Shown piece by piece: positions 30,842-39,073 of a stretch of 64,000 bases of DNA. Numbering within the stretch: position 1 is the stretch's first letter; each line of letters begins with the position of its first letter. The stretch is from Melaminivora suipulveris. GTDB taxonomy: Bacteria > Pseudomonadota > Gammaproteobacteria > Burkholderiales > Burkholderiaceae_C. Position numbers and translations under genes: made by a program. Below the pieces are notes generated by a model, which did no database searches, was not told the origin of the DNA, and saw nothing but the letters and a program-made list of their open reading frames with translations. The stretch is taken from NCBI RefSeq assembly GCF_003008575.1, contig NZ_CP027667.1:3248001-3312000 (forward strand), read 5' to 3'.

Positions 30842-30861
30842 AATACCATGAAAACGGTATT
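30842..30861. promoter_or_regulatory. Candidate response-regulator site, dyad AATACC-N8-GGTATT
   Basis: A 6-bp perfect inverted repeat with 8-bp spacer sits midway in the 103-bp gap between sulfatase B and the response regulator. The TAC-N10-GTA geometry equals the 7-2-7 arrangement of NarL-type sites, and the neighbour is a NarL-family regulator. The link is inference. Confidence 0.45.
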
Positions 30862-30896
30862 CAGGCGGGCGCGCCGGCTGTGTCAGAGTGCGGGCC

Positions 30897-31589
30897 ATGG
30901 ACAAGCCAGCGCAGCAACCCGGAGTGCGGCAGCCCGACGGCGTCTGCCGCGTGCTGCTCGTCGAGGACGACGGGCCGCTGCGCGAGCGCTTCGCGCGCCT
31001 CCTCGCGGCCTGGCCGGGCGGCCAGCTGGTGGCCGCCTGCGCCACGCTCGGCCAGGCGCTGCAAGCGCTGCAGGGCGGCCGCATCGACCTCCTGATCACC
31101 GACCTGCGCCTGCCCGACGGCCACGGCACCCAGGCCATCCGGCTGCTGCGCAGCCTGCACCCGCAGGCCGAGGCCATGGTGATCTCGGTGCTGGCCGACG
31201 ACGCCACCGTGATCGAGGCCATCGAGGCCGGGGCGGCCGGCTACCTGCTCAAGGACGCCGACTCCATCGAGCTGCTGGAGGCCATCGAGGAGCTGCGCGC
31301 CGGGCGATCGCCCATTTCCTCATCGATCGCGCGCGTCATCGTGCGCCGGCTGGGGGCGGCCGGGGCCGACGCTCCGGCCGTTCCGCCCGCCGAGGCGCTG
31401 ACCCCGCGCGAGACCGAAATCCTGTGGGGCATCGCCCGGGGCCTGACCTATGCGGAACTCGCACAGCAGCTGGGCATCTCGCGCCAGACCGTGCCGGTGC
31501 ACATCAAGAACGTCTATCGCAAGCTGGAGGCCACGAACCGCTCCGAAGCCGTGTTCAACGCCTCGCGCAACGGTTTGATCCGGCTGTGA
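30897..31589 (+). CDS. NarL/FixJ-family response regulator
   Basis: A 230-residue regulator. The receiver domain has LVEDDGPL and phospho-acceptor Asp in LLITDLRLPDGHG. The LuxR-type helix-turn-helix is at ~155-215 (LTPRETEILWGIARGLTYAELAQQLGISRQTV). One oddity is ISRQTVPVHIKNVYRKL, where most family members read TVKTHV or TVRTHI at this recognition helix. It overlaps the histidine kinase gene (GTGA), so the pair is co-translated, and it is divergent from the sulfatase operon. Confidence 0.92.
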   Translation: MDKPAQQPGVRQPDGVCRVLLVEDDGPLRERFARLLAAWPGGQLVAACATLGQALQALQGGRIDLLITDLRLPDGHGTQAIRLLRSLHPQAEAMVISVLADDATVIEAIEAGAAGYLLKDADSIELLEAIEELRAGRSPISSSIARVIVRRLGAAGADAPAVPPAEALTPRETEILWGIARGLTYAELAQQLGISRQTVPVHIKNVYRKLEATNRSEAVFNASRNGLIRL

Positions 31590-33415
31590 GGCGGGGCGCC
31601 GCGCTCGTGCTGGCCTGCCTGGGCCTGCTGCTGCTGGCCGGTGCCCCGCTGTGGCCGCGGCTGGCGACGTTCGAAGGCGGGCAGCGCCTGGTCCATGCCC
31701 TGGTCGCCCCGGCCGGCGAGGGTGTAGCCATGCCCTGGCAGCCGGTGCAGCTGCCACACACCTGGCCGCCCCACCTGGGCGATGCCGAGCGCCGCTACCG
31801 CCTGCAGTTCGAACTGTCCGAGGCGCCGCGCGAGGCGCTATACCTGTTCCTGCCGCTGCTCAGCCAGAGCGCGGTGGTGGCGCTCAACGGCGCCGAGCTG
31901 GCCGACACCGGCAATCGCTCGCTGCCCACGGGCATCACCTCGGGCGTGACGGCGCTGGTGCGCCTGCCGGCCGACCGGCTGCTGCCGGGCACCAATACGC
32001 TGGACGTGCGCGTGGCGGCAGCGGGCGTGGTGCGCGGCCACCTGGCGCCGCCCCACCTGGGCAGCGCCGAGGCGCTCACGCCGCACTACCGGCTGCAGCT
32101 TTTTTTACTGGAACACCTGCGCCTGATGGTGCTGGCCGGCCAGCTGCTGCTGGTGGTGGCGCTGCTGGTGGTCTGGCTGTACCGGCCGGCCGAGCCGCTG
32201 TTTGGCTGGCTGCTGTTGATGCAGGCGCTCAGCCTGCCGCTGTACGCTGGCCTGCGCGCCGACCTGCCGGGGGTGCAGGAGGCGCTGCCGTACCTGCTCA
32301 TGGTCAGCACCGCGTCCACCTTCATCCTGCCCATCATCGCGCTGCTGGTCAGCGGCATGCCGGTGCCGCGCGCCCTGCGGGCGTGCGTGCCGGCGGTGCC
32401 GGCGCTGGGCATCGCGCTGGCACTGCTGGCGCCGCTGCCGGCGCGCCAGGTCATGCTGGCGTTCAGCGTCCCGGCGGCGCTGGCGGCGGTCTGGGCGGCG
32501 GTGCTGGTGGCCGCCATGGGCGCGCTGCGCGGTGTGCGCGAGGCGCAGCTGCTGCTGGCGCCGCTGCTGCTGTTTGCCCTGGCGCTGCTGCACGACGTGG
32601 CGCTGGTCGCGGGCTGGCTGGACGGCGCCATCCTGCTGGGCGCGTATTACCGCCTGGTGCTGATGATCGTCATCGCCGTGCTGCTGATGCGCCGCATGGG
32701 CCTGAGCCTGATGCGGCTCGATGGCGCCAACGCCCGCCTGCGCGAGCGCCTGGCCGAGCGCGAGGCGCAGCTGGCGCGGCTGCACGCAGAGGAGCGGCGC
32801 GAGGCCGCCGAGCGCGTGCGCAGCCAGGAGCGCCAGCGCCTGACGGTGGACCTGCACGACGGCGTGAGCGGCCACCTGGCCTCGATCATCGCGCTGGCCG
32901 AGCGCGAGGGCGCGCCGGCCATCGAGCGCAGCGCGCGCGAGGCGCTGGACGATCTGCGCGCCGTGATCCATTCGCTGGACATCGGCGACCGCGAGCTGGC
33001 CGTGGCGCTGGCCGGGCTGCGCGAGCGCAGCGCGCGCCAGCTCAAACGCCTGGGAGTGGAGCTGGACTGGTCCACCGCGCGGCTGCCGGAGATCTCGGGC
33101 GTCACGCCCACGCACGCGCTGAACGTGCTGCGCATCGTGCAGGAGGCGCTGACCAACGCTGTGCGCCACGGCCCGGCCACGCGCATCGCGGTGCGCGGCG
33201 AGGCGCACGGCGCCGCGCAAGCGGCGATCGTGGTGGAGAACGACGGCGCGCCGTTCACCGCGGGCGGGGGCGGCGCGGGGCTGGAGAACATGCGCCGGCG
33301 CGCGCGCCTGCTGGGCGGCGCGATGCGCTTCGAGGCGCTGCCCCGCGGCGGGGCGCGGGCGGTGCTGGTGCTGCCGCTGCAGCTGCCTGGGCAGGAGTTG
33401 CTGCCAGATCGATAG
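31586..33415 (+). CDS. NarX/DegS-type sensor histidine kinase with 7TMR-DISM-like sensor region
   Basis: The 609-residue kinase starts at a GTG overlapping the regulator stop codon. After a signal/anchor helix comes an extracytoplasmic beta-rich region (~45-170; YRLQFELSE, LNGAELADTGN) resembling the 7TMR-DISM ligand domain. Multiple transmembrane helices (~175-390), a coiled coil, and a HisKA_3 domain with H424 in LTVDLHDGVSGHL follow. The ATPase domain has RIVQEALTNAVRHG and GAGLENM. A carbohydrate-like or sulfated ligand is a reasonable guess, given that DISM domains often bind such molecules and that sulfatases lie next door (inference). Confidence 0.88.
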   Translation: MRRGAALVLACLGLLLLAGAPLWPRLATFEGGQRLVHALVAPAGEGVAMPWQPVQLPHTWPPHLGDAERRYRLQFELSEAPREALYLFLPLLSQSAVVALNGAELADTGNRSLPTGITSGVTALVRLPADRLLPGTNTLDVRVAAAGVVRGHLAPPHLGSAEALTPHYRLQLFLLEHLRLMVLAGQLLLVVALLVVWLYRPAEPLFGWLLLMQALSLPLYAGLRADLPGVQEALPYLLMVSTASTFILPIIALLVSGMPVPRALRACVPAVPALGIALALLAPLPARQVMLAFSVPAALAAVWAAVLVAAMGALRGVREAQLLLAPLLLFALALLHDVALVAGWLDGAILLGAYYRLVLMIVIAVLLMRRMGLSLMRLDGANARLRERLAEREAQLARLHAEERREAAERVRSQERQRLTVDLHDGVSGHLASIIALAEREGAPAIERSAREALDDLRAVIHSLDIGDRELAVALAGLRERSARQLKRLGVELDWSTARLPEISGVTPTHALNVLRIVQEALTNAVRHGPATRIAVRGEAHGAAQAAIVVENDGAPFTAGGGGAGLENMRRRARLLGGAMRFEALPRGGARAVLVLPLQLPGQELLPDR

Positions 33416-33426
33416 CTTCAGGTCGA

Positions 33427-33476
33427 CGTAAAACAACGGTTTCAGATGGAAAACAACCTGAAACCGTTGTTTTACG
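33427..33476. terminator. Long perfect inverted repeat between convergent genes
   Basis: The 18-bp arms at 33428-33445 and 33458-33475 are exactly complementary around a 12-nt loop, and one further C-G pair extends the stem to 19 bp. Each strand ends the stem in GTTGTTTTAC, giving a U-rich though not canonical tail. It probably acts as a bidirectional terminator for the kinase gene and tolA, but the stem length is unusual. Confidence 0.65.
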
Positions 33477-33514
33477 GCGGCATGCCGCTCTCTCTTTTTG
33501 GTAATGCCGGCGGT

Positions 33515-34600
33515 TCAGTCCTTGGGCCGGAAGCCGATCACCAGCGACGGCGGCACGCGCCCGTCCGTGTCGCGCGGCAGGGTGTCGGTCTTGTGCAGCG
33601 CGCGCACGACCGCCTCGTCCCAGGCCGGGTTGCCGCTGGAGTGCAGGATGCGCACGCCGACGATGGTGCCATCCGGCGCGGCGCGCACTTCCACCTCGGC
33701 GCGCGGATTGCCGCTGATGGCGTCGGGGTAGACGATGTTGGGCCGCACCTTGGCCGCCACCTTGCCGCCGTAGCCGGCCGATGGGCCGCTGCCGCCCGCG
33801 CCCGTGGCTCCGCCGCCGGGTCCGCTGTTGCGCGGGGCGCTGCCGGTGGCGTTGTCGCTGCCGGTGGCGCCGGCCAAGCCGGCGATGCGGCGTAGCTGTT
33901 CGCGGCGCAGCTCTTCGGCGCGTTTTTCCTCGGCCTCGGTGCGACGCTTTTCTTCGGCTGCCTTTTTCTTTTGTTCCTGCTCTGCGCGCTCGGCTTTCTG
34001 GCGCTCGGCCTTTTCGCGCTCGGCGCGTTCTGCCTTTTCACGCTCGGCCTTCTCGCGCTGAGCCTTTTGCTGCTCGACCTTCTCGCGCTCGGCCTTTTCC
34101 TTCTGGGCTTTTTCGCGCTCGGCTTTTTGCTGGGCCAGGCGTTCCTTCTTTTCCTGCTCCAGCCGCTCGCGGCGCTCGTCTTCCTTGCGTTCGCGTTCGC
34201 GCTTCTCGCGCTCCAGCTGCTGCTGGCGCTTTTTCTCTTCTTCCACGCGCTTTTTCTCGCGCTCCAGGGCGATGTCGGCCTCTCGCGTGTCGGCAGGCGC
34301 AGCCTTCGGGGCCGGAGGGGGCGGCGGTGCCGGACGCGGCGCCGGAGCGGGCGGCGGTGGAGGAGCCGGCGCGGGCCGTGGCGGGGGTGGCGGCGGGGGT
34401 GGCGCGGCCTGCTGCGCCGTGGCCGACCACAGTTCGGCCTGCATGGCGGGCGCGTCGTCGCTGGCCTTCCAGCGCACACCCCAGGTCAGCGCGCCGATCA
34501 GCGCCAAGTGCGCCAGCACGGCCAGGGCAATGGCGCGCTGGCGCCCCGGCGGGCGCGGCGGCGCGAATTGTTCGCGCTCCTCCAGGGCCGCGGGTTGCAT
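33515..34600 (-). CDS. tolA: TolA cell-envelope integrity protein
   Basis: A 361-residue TolA. It has one N-terminal transmembrane helix (AIALAVLAHLALIGALTWGV) and a Pro-rich segment. A long charged helix of EREKAER-type repeats (~110-240) spans the periplasm, and a C-terminal TonB-like domain (VYPDAISGNPRAEVEVRAAPDGTIVG) contacts TolB and colicin-type ligands. The ATG at 34600 (MQPAALEEREQFAPP) was preferred; a GTG at 34630, just after the tolR stop, is an alternative. The expected tolB and pal do not follow: the next gene is convergent. Confidence 0.9.
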   Translation of the reverse strand: MQPAALEEREQFAPPRPPGRQRAIALAVLAHLALIGALTWGVRWKASDDAPAMQAELWSATAQQAAPPPPPPPPRPAPAPPPPPAPAPRPAPPPPPAPKAAPADTREADIALEREKKRVEEEKKRQQQLEREKRERERKEDERRERLEQEKKERLAQQKAEREKAQKEKAEREKVEQQKAQREKAEREKAERAEREKAERQKAERAEQEQKKKAAEEKRRTEAEEKRAEELRREQLRRIAGLAGATGSDNATGSAPRNSGPGGGATGAGGSGPSAGYGGKVAAKVRPNIVYPDAISGNPRAEVEVRAAPDGTIVGVRILHSSGNPAWDEAVVRALHKTDTLPRDTDGRVPPSLVIGFRPKD

Positions 34601-34634
34601 GGATTGCCGCTCGCTCGCGCCGTGTGCCACGCCG

Positions 34635-35060
34635 TCAGCCGCCGCTCTTGACGGCCAGCGCCACGCGCGACACGCCAGCGCGCTGCAGCGCGGCCATGGC
34701 CTGCATGACGGCGTCGTAGGGCACGGTCTTGTCGGCGCTGATCAGCACCGGCGTGTCTTCCGGCTGGTCCTTGAGCCAGTTCCTGGCCGTGGCGCCCAGG
34801 TTCTGCAGCGCCACAGGGCGCTCGTTGCCGTCGGTCTTGAAGCGGATGCCGCCGTCCTTGTCCACCAGCACGTCGGCGCGCGTCTTGGGCACCTTGGTGC
34901 CCTTGCCCACCGAGGGCACGTTGACCGAGCTGGGCGTGAGCATGGGCGCAGTGACCATGAAGATGATCAGGAGCACCAGCATCACGTCGATGAAGGGCAC
35001 CATGTTGATCTCGTTCATGGAGCGGCGGCGGCTGCCGCTGCGCGAGGCGGTAGCGGGCAT
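34635..35060 (-). CDS. tolR: TolR (ExbD-family) membrane protein
   Basis: A 141-residue protein with a single transmembrane helix carrying the essential Asp (NMVPFIDVMLVLLIIFMVTAP), followed by a periplasmic domain. With TolQ it forms the proton-driven motor that energises TolA during cell division and outer-membrane constriction. It is one base away from tolQ. Confidence 0.95.
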   Translation of the reverse strand: MPATASRSGSRRRSMNEINMVPFIDVMLVLLIIFMVTAPMLTPSSVNVPSVGKGTKVPKTRADVLVDKDGGIRFKTDGNERPVALQNLGATARNWLKDQPEDTPVLISADKTVPYDAVMQAMAALQRAGVSRVALAVKSGG

Positions 35061-35061
35061 G

Positions 35062-35775
35062 TCAGTGGCCCGCTGCCTGCGCAGGCTGGAAGCCGGGTTG
35101 CGCCGCCAGGTTGCGCTGCAGGATGTTGGAGAACTCTTCGATGAAGGTCTCCTGGTGCGTGGCCACGCGGTCGATGTCGCGCGCGAAGCGGTTGTAGGCG
35201 ATCACGGCGGGAATGGCGGCGAACAGGCCGATGGCGGTGGCCACTAGCGCTTCGGCGATGCCGGGCGCGACGGTGGCCAGCGTGACCTGCTCCATGCCGG
35301 CGAAACCCGTGAAGGCGTGCATGATCCCCCACACCGTGCCGAACAGGCCCACGTAGGGACTGACCGAAGCCACCGAGCCCAGGAAGGACAGGCTGGACTC
35401 GATCACGTCCATCTCGCGCTGGAAGCTCGCGCGCATGGCGCGGCGCGCGCCGTCCATCAGCGTGCCGGCGTCCAGGATGCGGCGCTCACGCAGCTTCTGG
35501 AACTCACGCATGCCGCTGGCAAAGATGCGCTCCATGGGCCCGACGCGCTGGGGGTCCTGGGCGGCGGCGGCATACAGGTCGTTCAGGCTGGTGCCGGACC
35601 AGAAATCGCGCTCGAATTCCTCGTTCAAGGAGCGCACGCGCTTCAAGGCGAACAGCTTGCGAAAGATCGCCGCCCAGCTGGCCACCGATACCGCCAGCAA
35701 CAGCAGCATGACGAGCTGCACGACCCAGCTGGCGCCCAGCACCAGGCTGAGGATGGACATGTCTTGGGAATTCAT
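35062..35775 (-). CDS. tolQ: TolQ (MotA/TolQ/ExbB-family) proton channel
   Basis: A 237-residue, three-helix protein. The cytoplasmic domain is followed by the GLFGTVWGIMHAF and ATAIGLFAAIPAVIAYN motifs that line the proton path. The ATG at 35775 overlaps the upstream ybgC stop by 4 bp and begins the family-typical MNSQDMSILSL. Confidence 0.95.
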   Translation of the reverse strand: MNSQDMSILSLVLGASWVVQLVMLLLLAVSVASWAAIFRKLFALKRVRSLNEEFERDFWSGTSLNDLYAAAAQDPQRVGPMERIFASGMREFQKLRERRILDAGTLMDGARRAMRASFQREMDVIESSLSFLGSVASVSPYVGLFGTVWGIMHAFTGFAGMEQVTLATVAPGIAEALVATAIGLFAAIPAVIAYNRFARDIDRVATHQETFIEEFSNILQRNLAAQPGFQPAQAAGH

Positions 35776-36191
35776 GGTGCGGTGGAGATGCGTTGCAAGA
35801 TGGCAGGCGGGATGCGCGCGGGGCGCAAGCTGGCGGCATCCACCCAGCCGATGCGGATGGCGCCTTCGCACAGCAGGGCGGCGCCGCTCGTGCTGCCGGC
35901 CAGGGCCTGCTGCTCGATTGTCAGGGATGCCCGGCCGCTGCTCGCGAGCCGCGCCGTAACAATCAGTTCATCGTCCAGCCGTGCCGGCGCCAGGTAGCGC
36001 ACGCGCGCCTCGCTTACGACGAACATGCCGCCTTCGAGTTCCCGCAGCCGCTGCTGCGACAGGCCCAGGGCGCGCAGCCATTCGGAGCGCGCGCGCTCGA
36101 AGAACTTCAGGTAGTTGGCGTAGAACACGATGCCGCCGGCGTCCGTGTCCTCCCAGTAGATGCGCACCGGCCAGCGGAAGGCTTCGGCCAT
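35772..36191 (-). CDS. ybgC: YbgC-family acyl-CoA thioesterase
   Basis: A 139-residue hot-dog-fold thioesterase. The signature YWEDTDAGGIVFYANYLKFFERARSEWL contains the catalytic Asp. It is the first gene of the tol operon, as in many proteobacteria, where it hydrolyses short-chain or hydroxybenzoyl-type CoA esters and associates with phospholipid synthesis. It is coupled to tolQ by a 4-bp overlap. Confidence 0.94.
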   Translation of the reverse strand: MAEAFRWPVRIYWEDTDAGGIVFYANYLKFFERARSEWLRALGLSQQRLRELEGGMFVVSEARVRYLAPARLDDELIVTARLASSGRASLTIEQQALAGSTSGAALLCEGAIRIGWVDAASLRPARIPPAILQRISTAP

Positions 36192-36197
36192 CGCGCG

Positions 36198-37382
36198 TCA
36201 GCCCAGCAGCGCGCGCAGCCGGGCGATGGATTCCTGCAGCTGCGCCATCGAGTTGGCCGTGGAAAAGCGCACGAAGCGTTGGGTATCGGCCGTGCCGAAG
36301 TCGCGCCCCGGAGTGACGGCCAGGTGCGCGCGGCGCATCAGCTCGAAGGCGAAGTCCCAGCTTCCCGCGACACCGAGCTTTTGCGCGGCCTGCGTGCAAT
36401 CGGCCCAGGCGTAGAAGGCGCCATCCGGCGCGACGGGCACCTGCAGGCCCAGCGCGTCTAGCGCCGGGATGAAATAGTCGCGCCGGGCGCGGAACTCGGC
36501 GCGGCGGCGCTCGTACTCGGCGATGCTTTCGGGCTCAAAGCACGCCAGCGCCGCGTGCTGCGAAATGGTCGAGGCGCAGATGAACAGGTTCTGCGCCAGC
36601 CGCTCGACCACCGGCACCATGGCCTCGGGCACCACCATCCAGCCCAGGCGCCAGCCGGTCATGTTGAAGTACTTGCTGAAGCTGTTGATGCTGATGATGT
36701 CCTCGCCCAGCGCCAGCGCCGACTGGCCAAACGCGTCGTCATACGACAGGCCCAGGTAGATCTCGTCGATCAGCGTGATGCCGCCGCGCGCGCGCACCAC
36801 TTCGTGGATGGCGCGCAGCTCATCGGGGGCGATGGAGGTGCCCGTGGGATTGGACGGCGAAGCCAATAGCACGCCGCGCGTCTTGTCGCCCCAGGCCGCC
36901 TCGACCTTGGCGGCGCTCAGCTGAAAGCGTTCATCAAACGTGGTCGGGATCAGCACCGCGCGCCCTTCAGCGGCGCTGACGAAATGCCGGTTGCACGGGT
37001 AGCTGGGGTCGGGCATCAGGATCTCGTCGCCAGCCTCGATCAGCGCCAGGCAGGCCAGCTGCAGCGCCGCCGACGCACCGGCGGTGACGACGATGCGCCG
37101 CGCCGGCACATCCAGGCCGAAGCGCTGCGCATACCAGCCGCTGATGCGCTCGCGCAGCGCGTCCAGCCCCAGGGCATTGGTGTACTGCGTGTGCCCCGAG
37201 CGCATGGCGCGCTCGGCGGCTTCCTGCACCAGGGGCGGAGCAGTGAAATCCGGCTCGCCGATGTTCAGAAAAATCATCGGCTCGCGCGATCCCGCCACCT
37301 CGCGCGCCAGCTTTTGCGCCTCCTTGGCGACCTCCATCACGTAAAACGGTTCGATGCGCCCGGCGCGGGTGGAGAACTTCAT
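36198..37382 (-). CDS. Class I/II PLP-dependent aminotransferase
   Basis: A 394-residue fold-type I aminotransferase. SPSNPTGT is the substrate-binding Asn region, DEIYLGLSYD follows, and SINSFSKYFNMTGWRLGW contains the PLP Lys. It is similar to AspC-/AlaA-like enzymes and putative valine-pyruvate or aspartate aminotransferases; the amino donor is not assigned. It lies 6 bp upstream of ybgC, so it may share a transcript with the tol operon. Confidence 0.9.
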   Translation of the reverse strand: MKFSTRAGRIEPFYVMEVAKEAQKLAREVAGSREPMIFLNIGEPDFTAPPLVQEAAERAMRSGHTQYTNALGLDALRERISGWYAQRFGLDVPARRIVVTAGASAALQLACLALIEAGDEILMPDPSYPCNRHFVSAAEGRAVLIPTTFDERFQLSAAKVEAAWGDKTRGVLLASPSNPTGTSIAPDELRAIHEVVRARGGITLIDEIYLGLSYDDAFGQSALALGEDIISINSFSKYFNMTGWRLGWMVVPEAMVPVVERLAQNLFICASTISQHAALACFEPESIAEYERRRAEFRARRDYFIPALDALGLQVPVAPDGAFYAWADCTQAAQKLGVAGSWDFAFELMRRAHLAVTPGRDFGTADTQRFVRFSTANSMAQLQESIARLRALLG

Positions 37383-37392
37383 GAAACCTCTT

Positions 37393-37686
37393 TCAAATGA
37401 TGGCCAGCTGCAGCTTGCCCACGCGCGCCAGGTCGACGCTCTGGCGTGCCTGCCACAGGTCGTGCGCGTCCTGCATGGCCAGCCAGCTCTCGGGCGTGCG
37501 GCCCAGCGCCTTGGACAGGCGCAGCGCCATCTCGGGCGTGACCCGGCTGCTGCCCTTGAGGATACGGCTCAGGGTGGATGCCGCCACGTCGAGCTTGTCC
37601 GCCAGCTCACGCCCGCTGATGCCGTGCGGCTCGAGATAGACGTCCGAGATGAACTCGCCAGGATGGGGTGGGTTATGCATGGCCAT
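37393..37686 (-). CDS. higA: HigA-family antitoxin
   Basis: A 97-residue protein of the HigA subfamily: NPPHPGEFISDVYLEPHGIS is the family N-terminus, and an XRE helix-turn-helix (GRELADKLDVAASTLSRILKG) occupies residues ~25-65. It neutralises HigB and represses the operon. It overlaps the toxin stop by one base; the toxin gene comes first, the usual order for higBA. Confidence 0.93.
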   Translation of the reverse strand: MAMHNPPHPGEFISDVYLEPHGISGRELADKLDVAASTLSRILKGSSRVTPEMALRLSKALGRTPESWLAMQDAHDLWQARQSVDLARVGKLQLAII

Positions 37687-37964
37687 CAGTGGTAGTCCTC
37701 GTAGTCCAGGATATAGGCATTGCCGCCTTCAAATTCGAACGTCATGCGCCAGTTGCCGTTCACGGTGATGGACCAGCGGCCCTGGTGTTCGCCCTTGAGC
37801 GGATGCAGCCGAAAGCCCGGGAGGTCCATATCGCCGAGAACCTGGGCCGTATCCAAAGCCGCCAGCTGCATGCGGAGCCGCCGCACGTGGGCGGCTTGCA
37901 CGCCAGACGCGTTTCCCGACTCAAACAGCCGGCGCAGACCTTTGTGACGAAACGACTTGATCAC
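37686..37964 (-). CDS. higB: HigB-family mRNA interferase toxin
   Basis: A 92-residue RelE-superfamily toxin. MIKSFRHKGLRRLFESGNASG and GRWSITVNGNWRMTFEFEGGNAYILDYEDYH match HigB, a ribosome-dependent mRNA endonuclease. All core elements including the basic C-terminal sheet are intact. It is coupled to higA. Confidence 0.93.
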   Translation of the reverse strand: MIKSFRHKGLRRLFESGNASGVQAAHVRRLRMQLAALDTAQVLGDMDLPGFRLHPLKGEHQGRWSITVNGNWRMTFEFEGGNAYILDYEDYH

Positions 37965-37980
37965 CTGGGAACTGTATCAC

Positions 37981-37997
37981 GTTGCGCATCACGCAAC
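37981..37997. promoter_or_regulatory. Candidate higBA operator, GTTGCG-N5-CGCAAC
   Basis: A perfect 6-bp inverted repeat starts 17 bp upstream of the higB start codon and overlaps the nusB stop codon. This is the expected place for autoregulation by HigA. Confidence 0.5.
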
Positions 37998-38546
37998 ACC
38001 AGCCGTCCCGTCTTGTCCAGGTCCCGCGGTGCCCCGGTCCGCCGCCACTTCGGCCGCGCGCAGCTGTGGCGCCAGGTTGCCCAGGGCGCCGTTGACCCAC
38101 TTGTGCCCGTCGGTGCCGCCGAACTCCTTGGCCAGCTCGATGCACTCGTTGATGACCACGCGCCAGGGCACGTCCAGGCAGTGCTGGAGCTCGTAGGCGC
38201 CGATCCACATGACGGCGTGCTCGATGGGCGAGACCTCGGCGAGCTTGCGGTCCAGGTGCGGCTCGATCAGCGCGTCGAGCTGCGCCGCGCCCTCGATGCA
38301 GCCGTGCACCAGTGCGTCGTAGTGGGCCGAATCAGCCTTGTGAAAGCCCGCCAGGTCGCGCGTGAAGGCGTCGATGGCGGCGGCGTCGTTGCCGCCCACC
38401 AGGTACTGGTACAGCGCCTGCAGGGCGAACTCGCGCGCGCGGCTGCGGGCGGGTTTGGAAGCGGCCTTGCGCGCGCCGGTGCTGGTGGTGCCGGTGCGCT
38501 TTTGCGACGGCGGGCGCTTCTTCGGCGCGGGGGCGGCCTCGCTCAT
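37989..38546 (-). CDS. nusB: Transcription antitermination factor NusB
   Basis: A 185-residue NusB. The RNA-binding helical domain begins at [19 protein letters not shown] (~35), and the C-terminal signature is [31 protein letters not shown]. The basic N-terminal 30 residues are an extension relative to E. coli. It forms with NusE the complex that binds boxA of rRNA leaders. It overlaps ribH by 4 bp, the common rib-nusB arrangement. Confidence 0.95.
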   Translation of the reverse strand: MSEAAPAPKKRPPSQKRTGTTSTGARKAASKPARSRAREFALQALYQYLVGGNDAAAIDAFTRDLAGFHKADSAHYDALVHGCIEGAAQLDALIEPHLDRKLAEVSPIEHAVMWIGAYELQHCLDVPWRVVINECIELAKEFGGTDGHKWVNGALGNLAPQLRAAEVAADRGTAGPGQDGTAGVA

Positions 38547-39031
38547 GCCAGGCTCCGCAGCAGCTGCGCCATCTCCACGGCGACGCGCGCGGCGTCCACG
38601 CCCTTGTCGCTTTGGCGGGCGATGGCCTGCTCCATGTTTTCCGTGGTCAGGATGGCGTTGGCGATCGGCACGTGGTAGTCCAGCCCCACGCGCGTCACGG
38701 CAGCGCCGGATTCGTTGGCCACCAGCTCGAAGTGGTAGGTCTCGCCGCGGATGATGCAGCCCAGGGCGATGAGCGCGTCGAAGGGCTCGGCGTCGTCTTC
38801 CTCGTCGGCGCCGCGCTGCGCGAGCTGCTGCAGCGCCAGCGGCACCTCCAGTGCGCCGGGAACCTGCACGTGCAGGATGTCGTCTTCGGCGACGCCCAGA
38901 CGCAGCAGTTCGGCGCGGCAGGCGCCGGCCAGGGTGTTGGTGATGCTTTCGTTGAAGCGCGCCTGCACGATGGCGATGCGCATGCCGCTGCCGTCCAGGT
39001 GCGTGGCACTGCCTTTTTCTGCGTCAAACAT
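38543..39031 (-). CDS. ribH: 6,7-dimethyl-8-ribityllumazine synthase
   Basis: A 162-residue lumazine synthase. It has [31 protein letters not shown], and [20 protein letters not shown] with the catalytic-site His region. It condenses the ribityl-uracil intermediate with the dihydroxybutanone phosphate made by the product of the preceding gene. Slightly acidic insert DEEDDAEPF near residue 75. Confidence 0.96.
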   Translation of the reverse strand: MFDAEKGSATHLDGSGMRIAIVQARFNESITNTLAGACRAELLRLGVAEDDILHVQVPGALEVPLALQQLAQRGADEEDDAEPFDALIALGCIIRGETYHFELVANESGAAVTRVGLDYHVPIANAILTTENMEQAIARQSDKGVDAARVAVEMAQLLRSLA

Positions 39032-39073
39032 GTTCGTAAAAACTTTCTCTACTACTGGTCGTGGTCGTGTCGT

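Noticed and set aside
28439..31585. Plus-strand open frame running through both sulfatase genes into the kinase
   Set aside because: The frame is a shadow of the sulfatase genes; the kinase has its own GTG at 31586 overlapping the regulator stop codon and a signal/anchor helix there.
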